DNA from: CAWDZK01 sp963726615
GTDB taxonomy: Bacteria; Actinomycetota; Actinomycetes; JACCUZ01
Direction: 5' to 3'
Length of the DNA: 64,000 nt
NCBI GenBank assembly: GCA_963726615.1
Contig: CAVSCX010000006.1
Location: 372,001-436,000 of the forward strand
Below are positions 44,898 through 52,218 of the stretch, piece by piece. How positions within the stretch are numbered: position 1 is the first letter of the stretch; every line of letters begins with the position of its first letter. The notes under the pieces were generated by a model. It saw only the letters and a program-made list of their open reading frames with translations, made no database searches and was not told the origin of the DNA. A program made the position numbers and the translations under genes.

Positions 44898-45652
44898 GCG
44901 ACGGCGCCCTCCGCGTCGGGGTCATCGGCGCGGCCGGGCGGATGGGCGCCGAGGCATGCCGTGCCGTCGAGCGTGCCGACGACCTGGAGCTGGTGGCACG
45001 GCTCGGGTCGGGTGACCTGCTGCAGGAGCTGGTCGAAGCCGGTGCAGGGGTCGCGGTCGACCTGACCCGCCCGGACGCCGTGATGGACAACGTCCGCTTC
45101 TGCGTCGAGCACGGCGTCCACGTCGTCGTGGGCACCAGCGGTCTCGACAGCGCCCGGCTGGTGACGATCCGCGGCTGGCTCGCGGACGCCCCCCACGTAG
45201 GTGTGGTGGTCGCCCCGAACTTCGCGATCGGTGCCGTCCTCATGATGCGCTTCGCCGCCCAGGCGGCCCGCTTCTTCGAGTCCACCGAGATCGTCGAGCT
45301 GCACCACCCGGACAAGGCCGACGCCCCTAGCGGCACCGCCCGCCGCACCGCAGAGCTGGTGGCCGAGGCACGGGCGGCGGCCGGCCTGGGAGCCCAGCCG
45401 GACGCGACGTCGTCCGGGCTCGAGGGTGCCCGCGGCGCCGCGGTCGCGGGGGTCCCGGTGCACTCGGTGCGGGCCCGCGGCCTTGTCGCGCACCAGGAGG
45501 TGCTGCTCGGGACCGCGGGGGAGACGCTGACGATCCGGCACGACTCCTACGACAGGGCGTCCTTCATGCCCGGCGTCCTGCTCGCGGTCCGCGAGGTCGG
45601 CGCGCGGCCGGGCCTGACAGTCGGCCTCGAGCCGATGCTCGGCCTGGACTGA
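44894..45652 (+). CDS. dapB: 4-hydroxy-tetrahydrodipicolinate reductase
   Basis: A 252-aa lysine/DAP-pathway enzyme reducing HTPA with NAD(P)H. The Rossmann motif VGVIGAAGRMGAEAC opens it, VVVGTSGLD and APNFAIGAVLMM are the family cofactor loops, and ELHHPDKADAPSGTA carries the catalytic His-His-Lys region. VHSVRARGLVAHQEV near the end binds substrate. The GTG at 44894 overlaps the M16 stop. dapA, the preceding step, is 2.6 kb downstream on the same strand. Confidence 0.96.
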   Translation: MSDGALRVGVIGAAGRMGAEACRAVERADDLELVARLGSGDLLQELVEAGAGVAVDLTRPDAVMDNVRFCVEHGVHVVVGTSGLDSARLVTIRGWLADAPHVGVVVAPNFAIGAVLMMRFAAQAARFFESTEIVELHHPDKADAPSGTARRTAELVAEARAAAGLGAQPDATSSGLEGARGAAVAGVPVHSVRARGLVAHQEVLLGTAGETLTIRHDSYDRASFMPGVLLAVREVGARPGLTVGLEPMLGLD

Positions 45653-45673
45653 GCGCCGGAGGTTCCGGCTCGC

Positions 45674-46216
45674 TCACAGCTCGACCAGCGCTGTTCGCCA
45701 GCGGGACTGGTCGACCAGGACGGCCCCGTCGCCGCGCAGGTCCAGGCTGCGGACGGCGCCGTCGGCCTCCCACCCTGCGCCCTGCAGGAAGACCCGCAGG
45801 TCCCCCTCCGCGTCGGCGAGCCACACGTGCAGGTGCCGGACGCCGTCGATCCGGGCCAGGTCGGCCACGGCGTTGACAAGTCGGCTGCCGTGCCCCGCAC
45901 CGGTGGCGGCCGGGTCGACGCACAGCGCCAGCAGCTCGCCGTCCAGCGCCGGGATCGTGTCCGGGTCGGACGCCGGGGCAAGCGCGGCGAAGCCGACGAC
46001 CTGCTCGCCCGCGACCGCGGTGAGCACCCGGTGCCGCGGTGACGGCGGTTCCGAGGAGGCGGCGGCCCAGCTCTCGGCGGCGGCGGCCGATCCGGCCGCC
46101 TCGACGACGTCGGCCGGCAGCCGGTCGCCGTGCACGGCCGCCCACACAGCGGCCTGGATCCGGGCCAGCTCGGGCGCGTCGCCGGCGGTTGCCGGGCGCA
46201 CGCTCACGTCGGCCAC
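45674..46216 (-). CDS. GNAT-family acetyltransferase
   Basis: A 180-aa GNAT-fold protein. The N-terminus MADVSVRPATAGDAPELARI and the acetyl-CoA loop LCVDPAATGAGHGSRLVNAV are clear; the following GVRHLHVWLADAEGDLRVFL is the family's final strand-helix region. The start is the GTG at 46216. It is convergent with dapB and precedes no related gene other than the nitroreductase 12 bp upstream, with which it may be co-transcribed. Acceptor unknown. Confidence 0.8.
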   Translation of the reverse strand: MADVSVRPATAGDAPELARIQAAVWAAVHGDRLPADVVEAAGSAAAAESWAAASSEPPSPRHRVLTAVAGEQVVGFAALAPASDPDTIPALDGELLALCVDPAATGAGHGSRLVNAVADLARIDGVRHLHVWLADAEGDLRVFLQGAGWEADGAVRSLDLRGDGAVLVDQSRWRTALVEL

Positions 46217-46228
46217 GCCGGGATCCTC

Positions 46229-46915
46229 TCAGACCGGCGCCGCGTCCGGCCGGACCATGATCTCGGACAGCGGCTTGCGGTGCAGGTCGGGCACCTGCGC
46301 GTCGTCCGCCGGGTAGCCCACGGGGACGAGCACGAACGGGCGTTCCTCGCGGGGGCGTCCCAGCACCTCGGTGAGGAACCGCATCGGGCTGGGAGTGTGC
46401 GTGAGTGCAGCCAGCCCGGCCTCGTGGAGGGCGGCGAGGAGGAAGCCGACGGCGATGCCGACCGACTCCTTCACGTAGTACGGCTTCGGGCTCCCCGGCC
46501 CCTTGTGCACCTCCATCACCACCACGAGGTACGGCGCCTCCTCGAGGAACGGCTTGCGCCAGTCCGTCCCGAGCGGGGCGAGCGCCTCGAGCCACTCGTC
46601 GGAGGCGCGGCTTTCGTAGAAGGCCCGCTCCTCCTCCTCGGCGGCCTCGCGGATCCGGCGCTTGAGCCCGGCGTCGCTGACGACCACGAACCGCCACGGC
46701 TGGACGTGCGCACCGCTCGGCGCGGTGCCCGCCACCCGGACCGCCTGCTCCACGAGCCCGAACGGGACCGGCCGGTCGGAGAAGTCCCGCACCGTGCGGC
46801 GGGTGGCCATCCGCTCGGCGAACGCGGTCTGGTCGGCCCGGGCCCGGTCCGGCGGCCTGGTGTCCGTGACGAGGGGGACCGTGACGTGCCTCGGGTTGCA
46901 GCTCACCCTCGACAT
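46229..46915 (-). CDS. nitroreductase-family flavoprotein (iodotyrosine-deiodinase-like)
   Basis: A 228-aa FMN-dependent protein. RRTVRDFSDRPVPFGLVEQA and AGTAPSGAHVQPWRFVVVSD bind FMN, and the LTHTPSPMRFLTEVLGRP segment with the C-terminal KPLSEI is typical of the IYD-like branch of nitroreductases. The ATG at 46915 is used; a GTG inside (VTVPLVTDTR) could also be the start because the first 11 residues are atypical. It is divergent from thyA by 20 bp. The physiological substrate is unknown. Confidence 0.82.
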   Translation of the reverse strand: MSRVSCNPRHVTVPLVTDTRPPDRARADQTAFAERMATRRTVRDFSDRPVPFGLVEQAVRVAGTAPSGAHVQPWRFVVVSDAGLKRRIREAAEEEERAFYESRASDEWLEALAPLGTDWRKPFLEEAPYLVVVMEVHKGPGSPKPYYVKESVGIAVGFLLAALHEAGLAALTHTPSPMRFLTEVLGRPREERPFVLVPVGYPADDAQVPDLHRKPLSEIMVRPDAAPV

Positions 46916-46922
46916 GCTGGCC

Positions 46923-46928
46923 TACGAT
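46923..46928 (+). promoter_or_regulatory. -10 hexamer of a probable leaderless thyA transcript
   Basis: TACGAT ends 7 nt before the GTG at 46936 in the 20-bp gap to the divergent nitroreductase gene; no ribosome-binding site fits. Confidence 0.45.
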
Positions 46929-46935
46929 CGGGCGC

Positions 46936-47736
46936 GTGCCCGTCGACACCCAGTACGAGGATCTCCTCCGGCACGTGCTCGAGCACGGCGCCGCCCGCCC
47001 GGACCGCACCGGCACCGGGTCGCGGAGCATCTTCGGCCACCAGATGCGCTACGACCTGTCCCGCGGCTTCCCGCTGATCACCACCAAGCGGGTCCACTTC
47101 CGCTCGATCGCGTACGAGCTGCTCTGGTTCCTCCGCGGCGACAGCAACGTGCGCTGGCTGCAGGAGCGGAAGGTCACGATCTGGGACGAGTGGGCGGCTC
47201 CGGACGGCGAGCTCGGCCCGGTCTACGGCGTGCAGTGGCGCTCCTGGCCGACGCCGGACGGCGGCCACATCGACCAGGTCAGCCGGGTGCTCGAGCAGCT
47301 GCGCACCGACCCCACCTCGCGCCGGATGATCGTGTCGGCGTGGAACGTCGGACTGATCGACCAGATGGCGTTGCCGCCGTGCCACATGATGTTCCAGTTC
47401 TACGTCGCCGACGGCAGGCTCTCCTGCCAGCTGTACCAGCGCAGCGCCGACCTGTTCCTCGGCGTCCCGTTCAACATCGCCAGCTACGCCCTGCTCGTGC
47501 ACCTGGTGGCCCAGCAGGTCGGGCTGGAGGCCGGCGACTTCGTCTGGACCGGTGGTGACTGCCACATCTACGACAACCATGTCGACCAGGTCCGCGAGCA
47601 GCTGTCCCGCGAGGCGTTCCCGTTCCCTGAGCTGGTGGTGAAGCCGGCGGCGTCGCTGTTCGACTACGACTACGAAGACCTCGAGATCGTCGGCTACCAG
47701 CACCACCCGGCGCTGCGCGCGCCGGTCGCGGTGTGA
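46936..47736 (+). CDS. thyA: thymidylate synthase (ThyA)
   Basis: A 266-aa folate-dependent enzyme methylating dUMP to dTMP and producing dihydrofolate. Landmarks are DRTGTGSRSIFGHQMRYDL, FPLITTKRVHFRSIAYELLW, the catalytic Cys149 in MALPPCHMMFQ and SADLFLGVPFNIASYALL. The length matches the short ThyA class. DHFR follows 27 bp downstream and recycles the dihydrofolate. A flavin-dependent ThyX is not seen in this window. Confidence 0.97.
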   Translation: MPVDTQYEDLLRHVLEHGAARPDRTGTGSRSIFGHQMRYDLSRGFPLITTKRVHFRSIAYELLWFLRGDSNVRWLQERKVTIWDEWAAPDGELGPVYGVQWRSWPTPDGGHIDQVSRVLEQLRTDPTSRRMIVSAWNVGLIDQMALPPCHMMFQFYVADGRLSCQLYQRSADLFLGVPFNIASYALLVHLVAQQVGLEAGDFVWTGGDCHIYDNHVDQVREQLSREAFPFPELVVKPAASLFDYDYEDLEIVGYQHHPALRAPVAV

Positions 47737-47763
47737 GCCGCCGTACCGCGTGACCGGACCCGG

Positions 47764-48288
47764 ATGATCGGGCTGGTCTGGGCCCAGGCCGCGAACGGGG
47801 TCATCGGTCGCGACGGTGCGCTGCCCTGGAGCCTGCCGGAGGACCTGGCGCGGTTCAAGGCGCTGACAACCGGCGCCACCGTCGTCATGGGCCGCGCCAC
47901 CTGGGACTCGCTGCCTGCGTCGGTGCGTCCGCTGCCGGGCCGTCGCAACGTGGTGCTGACCCGGCAGGAGGGCTGGTCGGCCGAGGGCGCGGTCGTCGCC
48001 CGCTCGGTCCGCGACGCCCTGCAGCATGAGGGGGACGTCTGGGTCATGGGCGGGTCCAGCGTCTACCGCGAGGCGATGCCGTACGCCGACGTCCTGGTGG
48101 TCACCGAGATCGACCGGGCCTTCGACGGCGACATCACCGCCCCCGTGGTCGGGCCGCCATGGCGGGTTGCCTCCGCCGACCCGGGGCTGGGCTTCCACAC
48201 CTCGCGCACCGGGCTCCCGTTCCGGGTCGTCACGTGGCGCCGGGACGCCGGGCCCGGCGCTGACGTCGCCACGGGGCCAGACCGGTAG
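47764..48288 (+). CDS. folA: dihydrofolate reductase
   Basis: A 174-aa DHFR reducing dihydrofolate to tetrahydrofolate with NADPH. The family opening MIGLVWAQAANGVIGRDGALPW, the Asp in LPEDLARFKALT, the TVVMGRATWDSLP cofactor helix and VWVMGGSSVYREAMPYAD are all visible. It is 27 bp after thyA and 9 bp before dapA, so thyA-folA-dapA may be partly co-transcribed, although dapA has its own -10-like hexamer. Confidence 0.95.
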   Translation: MIGLVWAQAANGVIGRDGALPWSLPEDLARFKALTTGATVVMGRATWDSLPASVRPLPGRRNVVLTRQEGWSAEGAVVARSVRDALQHEGDVWVMGGSSVYREAMPYADVLVVTEIDRAFDGDITAPVVGPPWRVASADPGLGFHTSRTGLPFRVVTWRRDAGPGADVATGPDR

Positions 48289-48291
48289 TTT
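48286..48291 (+). promoter_or_regulatory. -10 hexamer of a probable leaderless dapA transcript
   Basis: TAGTTT ends 6 nt before the ATG at 48298 and overlaps the end of the DHFR gene. GGGGCC between them is not a usual ribosome-binding site. Confidence 0.4.
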
Positions 48292-48297
48292 GGGGCC

Positions 48298-49194
48298 ATG
48301 CCGAGCACAGCAGCGGCGACGGCCTTCGGGCGCGTCCTCACCGCGATGGTCACCCCGTTCCGCGCCGACGGCTCGCTCGACCTCGACGCGGCCCAGCGGC
48401 TCGCCTCCCACCTCGTCGACCGCGGCCACGACGGCCTGGTGGTCAGCGGGACCACCGGCGAGTCGCCGACGACGAGCGACGACGAGAAGGAGCGGCTCGT
48501 CCGCGCCGTCGTCGAGGCGGTCGGCGACCGCGCCCGGGTGGTGGCGGGGTCCGGCACCAACGACACCCGCCACACGATCGAGCTGAGCCGGGCGGCCGAG
48601 AAGGCCGGCGCGCACGGCCTGCTGCTCGTCACGCCGTACTACAACAGGCCGCCGCAGGAGGCGCTGGTCCGGCACTTCGTCGCCGCCGCCGACTCCGTGG
48701 GCCTGCCGGTGATGCTCTACGACATCCCCGTCCGCACCGGCACGCCGATCGAGCTCGACTCGCAGCTCCGGCTGGCCGAGCACGAGCGGATCCTCGCGGT
48801 GAAGGACGCCAAGGGCGACCTGTTCGAGGGCTCCCGGGTCATGGCCGACACGGACCTCGCGTACTACTCCGGTGACGACGCGATGAACCTGGCGTGGCTC
48901 ACGCACGGCGCTACCGGCGTCGTGTCGGTCGTCGGCCACGTGCGCGGCGCCGACTACGCGGCGATGGTCGCCGCGGTCGACCGCGGTGACCTGGCGGAGG
49001 CGTTGGGGATCCACCGTCGCCTCATCCCTGCCGTCCGCGCGATCATGGACCGGTCCTCGCAGGGCGCCATCCGCGTCAAGGCCGCGCTCCAGCTGCTCGG
49101 GGTGATCCCCGAGCGGACGGTCCGGCCGCCGCTGCTCGATGCCTCCAGCGACGAGGTGGCCCGCCTGCGCGAGGCCCTCGGGAGCGTCGCGTGA
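48298..49194 (+). CDS. dapA: 4-hydroxy-tetrahydrodipicolinate synthase
   Basis: A 298-aa TIM-barrel lyase condensing pyruvate and aspartate semialdehyde, the first step of DAP/lysine synthesis. GTTGESPTTSD is the substrate loop, VTPYYNRPPQE carries one catalytic Tyr, LYDIPVRTG (Y141) another, and the Schiff-base Lys169 is in LAVKDAKGD. The length is normal. dapB is 2.6 kb upstream. The GTG of the RNase J gene overlaps its stop, as in many actinobacteria. Confidence 0.96.
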   Translation: MPSTAAATAFGRVLTAMVTPFRADGSLDLDAAQRLASHLVDRGHDGLVVSGTTGESPTTSDDEKERLVRAVVEAVGDRARVVAGSGTNDTRHTIELSRAAEKAGAHGLLLVTPYYNRPPQEALVRHFVAAADSVGLPVMLYDIPVRTGTPIELDSQLRLAEHERILAVKDAKGDLFEGSRVMADTDLAYYSGDDAMNLAWLTHGATGVVSVVGHVRGADYAAMVAAVDRGDLAEALGIHRRLIPAVRAIMDRSSQGAIRVKAALQLLGVIPERTVRPPLLDASSDEVARLREALGSVA

Positions 49195-50876
49195 GTCACC
49201 CGCACCCGGAGCTCGGGCCGCCGCCCGAGCTCGCCGAGGGAGGCCTGCGCATCGTCGCGCTCGGCGGACTGGGCGAGGTCGGCCGGAACATGACCGTGTT
49301 CGAGCACGCCGGCCGGCTGCTCGTCGTCGACTGCGGGGTGCTGTTCCCCGAGGACTTCCAGCCGGGCGTCGACCTGATCCTTCCCGACTTCGAGCACATC
49401 CGGGACCGGCTCGGGCTGATCGACGGCATCGTGCTCACGCACGGCCACGAGGACCACATCGGCGCCGTGCCCTACCTGCTGCGCGAGAAGCCGGACATCC
49501 CGCTGATCGGGTCCCGGCTGACCCTGGCGATGATCGAGGCCAAGCTCCAGGAGCACCGGATCAAGCCGTACACCCTCGAGGTGAAGGAGGGCGACCGCGA
49601 GCAGATCGGCCCGTTCGGCTGCGAGTTCGTGGCGGTCAACCACTCGATCCCGGACGCCCTCGCCGTGGCGATCCGGACCGCCGCCGGGCTGGTCCTGCAC
49701 ACGGGCGACTTCAAGATGGACCAGCTGCCGCTCGACGGCCGGCTCACGGACCTCCGGGCGTTCGCCCGGTTCGGTGACGAGGGCGTCGACCTGCTGCTGG
49801 CCGACTCCACCAACGCCGAGGTGCCCGGTTTCACCACGCCGGAGCGCCACATCACCCCGGTGCTGGACCGGGTCTTCGCCCAGGCCAGCAAGCGGATCAT
49901 CGTCGCGTCGTTCGCCAGCCACGTGCACCGGGTCCAGCAGGTGCTCGACACCGCCCAGAAGCACGGGCGCAAGGTCGCCTTCGTCGGCCGCTCCATGGTC
50001 CGGAACATGGGGGTCGCCCGGGACCTGGGGTATCTCGACGTCCCGGGTGGCCTGATGGTCGACGCCAAGGCACTCGACGACCTGCCCGAGGACAAGGTCG
50101 TCCTCGTGTGCACCGGCTCGCAGGGTGAGCCGATGTCTGCCCTGTCCCGGATCGCCAACCGCGACCACGTGATCCGGGTCGGCGAGGGCGACACGGTGAT
50201 CCTCGCCTCCTCGCTGATCCCCGGCAACGAGAACTCCGTCTTCAGGGTGATCAACGGGCTGACCCGCTGGGGCGCCACGGTGGTGCACAAGTCCAACGCG
50301 CTCGTGCACGTGTCCGGGCACGCCTCGGCGGGGGAGCTGCTCTACGTCTACAACATCGTGCGGCCCAGCAACGTCATGCCGGTGCACGGCGAGTGGCGGC
50401 ACCTGCGCGCCAACGCCGAGCTGGCGGTGCAGACGGGCGTCCCGCGCGACCAGGTGGTGCTCGCCGAGGACGGCGTGGTGGTCGACCTCGTCGACGGCCG
50501 GGCCGGCATCGTCGGGAAGGTGCCGTGCGGCTACGTCTACGTCGACGGCTCCAGCGTCGGTGACGTGACCGAGTCCTCGCTCAAGGACCGGCGGATCCTG
50601 CGCGACGAGGGCTTCATCTCGGTTGTCGTCGTGGTCGACTCGGTCACCGGGAAGGTGCAGGGCGGCCCGGAGATCCACGCGCGGGGCTTCGTCGAGGACG
50701 ACAGCGTCTTCGGCGACGTGCGGGCCAAGATCGAGCAGGCTCTGGAGAAGGCCGCGGCCGACGGCATCGGCGACCGCCGCCAGCTCGAGCAGCTGGTACG
50801 CCGCACCGTGGGCCGGTGGGTGAGCGACACCTACCGTCGCCGGCCCATGATCATCCCCCTCGTCGTGGAGGTCTGA
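49191..50876 (+). CDS. rnj: ribonuclease J
   Basis: A 561-aa metallo-beta-lactamase/beta-CASP RNase with 5'-3' exo- and endonuclease activity in mRNA and rRNA turnover. The zinc motif TLTHGHEDHIGA is near residue 83-92, a later VVHTGDFK supplies a ligand, ADSTNAEVPGF and SFASHVHRVQQV are beta-CASP parts, and MPVHGEWRHLRANAEL is the last ligand region. The GTG at 49191 overlaps the dapA stop. The gene ends 35 bp before the palindrome-bounded accessory cassette. Confidence 0.96.
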   Translation: MSHPHPELGPPPELAEGGLRIVALGGLGEVGRNMTVFEHAGRLLVVDCGVLFPEDFQPGVDLILPDFEHIRDRLGLIDGIVLTHGHEDHIGAVPYLLREKPDIPLIGSRLTLAMIEAKLQEHRIKPYTLEVKEGDREQIGPFGCEFVAVNHSIPDALAVAIRTAAGLVLHTGDFKMDQLPLDGRLTDLRAFARFGDEGVDLLLADSTNAEVPGFTTPERHITPVLDRVFAQASKRIIVASFASHVHRVQQVLDTAQKHGRKVAFVGRSMVRNMGVARDLGYLDVPGGLMVDAKALDDLPEDKVVLVCTGSQGEPMSALSRIANRDHVIRVGEGDTVILASSLIPGNENSVFRVINGLTRWGATVVHKSNALVHVSGHASAGELLYVYNIVRPSNVMPVHGEWRHLRANAELAVQTGVPRDQVVLAEDGVVVDLVDGRAGIVGKVPCGYVYVDGSSVGDVTESSLKDRRILRDEGFISVVVVVDSVTGKVQGGPEIHARGFVEDDSVFGDVRAKIEQALEKAAADGIGDRRQLEQLVRRTVGRWVSDTYRRRPMIIPLVVEV

Positions 50877-50911
50877 CCGCCCCCACCACGTCAGTCGCCC
50901 ACCCCGCTCCC

Positions 50912-50968
50912 GTCGAGTGGCGCGCTGTTGCAGGTGCGGCCCTGAAAAACTGCGCCAACGCGCCACTC
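50912..50968. repeat. palindromic repeat A, distal end of the nuclease-like cassette
   Basis: A 52-bp palindrome (core 50916-50967) whose arms begin AGTGGCGCG and end CGCGCCACT; 16 of the outer 19 positions pair (50915-50933 with 50950-50968). It is about 81 percent identical (42 of 52) to repeat B at 52071-52122. The outer bases GTCG extend its match to repeat B's outer arm. The minus-strand gene's TGA stop overlaps its inner arm. Confidence 0.85.
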
Positions 50969-51965
50969 AACGGTGGGCCGCCCGGCGGTATCGGTCCAGG
51001 CGAGCGTGCAGCCGGGCCCGGCCGTGGCCGGTGAGCGTCGAGACGCGGGCGAGTCGCCACCAGCGGGCCGGGCGCGAGGGGTCCGGCGTCCAGCCACGAG
51101 CGTCCTCGGCGTCCCGGATGATCATCCACGGCTGGTGGGCGATCTCGGCCGGTGTGTAGCCGAAGCGCTCGGCGCCCAGCCTCAGCAGTGCCTTGTCGCG
51201 ACGCAGGTCACGCCGGTGCCGCCCGACGTCACGGTGCTCACCCCCGTCGCACTCCGGGTAGCGGCTCGTCCCCACCAGGTGCAGATCGGCCCGCCCGACG
51301 AACCCGGCTTCGTCCCGGACGTCGACCTGGCACTCGATCGGACCGAGCCCGGTCACGACGTGCAGCAGTCGAAGCACCGACTCCCACCACGACTCGCTGC
51401 GCGGATCGGCGAGCGTGACGGCCCGGCGGAGCACCCGGGCGCCACGCGACCTCGGCCTCGCCGCCGCCAGGACCTCGGCCGCCGGGCACCCTGCCGCCAG
51501 CGCGCAGTCCACCAGCGGGACGAGGTCGATGAGTGACAGGTCCTGGGCCAGCTCCAGCATCGTCTCGGGGACCGACACGACCGGCAGACCGTGCACGTCC
51601 TCGATCTGCGCGTAGGCCGACCTCCGGACGTACAGTCCTTGCCGTTGGACGTGCACACGGCTGGTCGTGCTGGCGAACAGGACCCGCCGGTCGTCGAGCC
51701 GGTTCGGCAGCCACCAGCCGCGCAGGGCCGCCGACGTCAGGTGCCCGAACCCGCTCCCGCGAGGCAGGTCGGCGACGGTGGCACGCGCCAGCAGGGGCAC
51801 CGTCGGGGTCAGGTCGACCGGCACGTAGGTGCCCCGGGTCACCCGGCGCCAACCAGGTCCACGCAGCCGCCCCCGGGTGATGCCGTCCGCGGGCGCGTCG
51901 CTCCACCGCCGGGCGTCCGGTCGGGCGAGGCCGGGCGCCGGGCCGGACCCAGGGGCGTCGAGCAC
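50967..51965 (-). CDS. AbiEi-like HTH plus DUF559/Vsr-like nuclease-fold protein
   Basis: A 332-aa protein of a type abundant in actinobacterial accessory regions. The N-terminal half resembles AbiEi/type IV toxin-antitoxin HTH proteins (ITRGRLRGPGWRRVTRGTYV, then FGHLTSAALRGWWLPNR). The C-terminal part resembles DUF559/Vsr-type PD-(D/E)XK nucleases: the Asp in VGRADLHLVG, ECDGGEHRD and RDLRRDKALLRLGAERFGYT. The start is the GTG at 51965. Its stop codon is shared with a palindrome, and a sister palindrome lies 105 bp upstream. The pairing resembles REP/transposase-derived cassettes, but activity is not known. Confidence 0.7.
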   Translation of the reverse strand: MLDAPGSGPAPGLARPDARRWSDAPADGITRGRLRGPGWRRVTRGTYVPVDLTPTVPLLARATVADLPRGSGFGHLTSAALRGWWLPNRLDDRRVLFASTTSRVHVQRQGLYVRRSAYAQIEDVHGLPVVSVPETMLELAQDLSLIDLVPLVDCALAAGCPAAEVLAAARPRSRGARVLRRAVTLADPRSESWWESVLRLLHVVTGLGPIECQVDVRDEAGFVGRADLHLVGTSRYPECDGGEHRDVGRHRRDLRRDKALLRLGAERFGYTPAEIAHQPWMIIRDAEDARGWTPDPSRPARWWRLARVSTLTGHGRARLHARLDRYRRAAHR

Positions 51966-52014
51966 CCGCCCACGGTGTCGGGTGGCGCCCGGCCGGCCGG
52001 CCGGTCCGGCCGAC

Positions 52015-52051
52015 CTGTGGACGGCTCCCCATGGGAGCCCACCCTGTGGAC
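52015..52051. repeat. CTGTGGAC direct repeats around a 7-bp hairpin
   Basis: CTGTGGAC occurs at 52015-52022 and 52044-52051. Between them GGCTCCC and GGGAGCC (52023-52029, 52033-52039) form a perfect hairpin with a 3-nt loop. This lies between the nuclease-like gene start and palindrome B, where its promoter should be. Confidence 0.5.
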
Positions 52052-52070
52052 CGCTGGGCCACGCCTCGTC

Positions 52071-52126
52071 AGTGGCGCGTTGTTGCAGATTCGAGCCGGA
52101 AGATCTGCATCAACGCGCCACTCGAC
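52071..52126. repeat. palindromic repeat B, proximal end of the nuclease-like cassette
   Basis: A 52-bp near-perfect palindrome: AGTGGCGCGTTGTTGCAGAT (52071-52090) against its complement at 52103-52122, with one mismatch in 20 and a 12-nt loop. The outer extension CGAC (52123-52126) mirrors GTCG beside repeat A, giving 13-bp perfect terminal inverted repeats (50912-50924, 52114-52126) around the whole 1.2-kb unit. Confidence 0.88.
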
Positions 52127-52206
52127 CGGCCGGCGGGGCGGGCCGGTCCGGGCGACACGCGGGGGCTGTGACGGCTGTGACCTGTGGTGCAGGGGGGACA
52201 GGCCGG

Positions 52207-52212
52207 TAGCCT
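52207..52212 (+). promoter_or_regulatory. -10 hexamer of a probable leaderless ftsK transcript
   Basis: TAGCCT ends 6 nt before the ATG at 52219; the intervening CGCGGG is not a ribosome-binding site. Confidence 0.5.
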
Positions 52213-52218
52213 CGCGGG

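Noticed and set aside
46903..49014. A 703-codon antisense frame over thyA, DHFR and dapA
   Set aside because: Overlaps three unambiguous genes and shows no fold.
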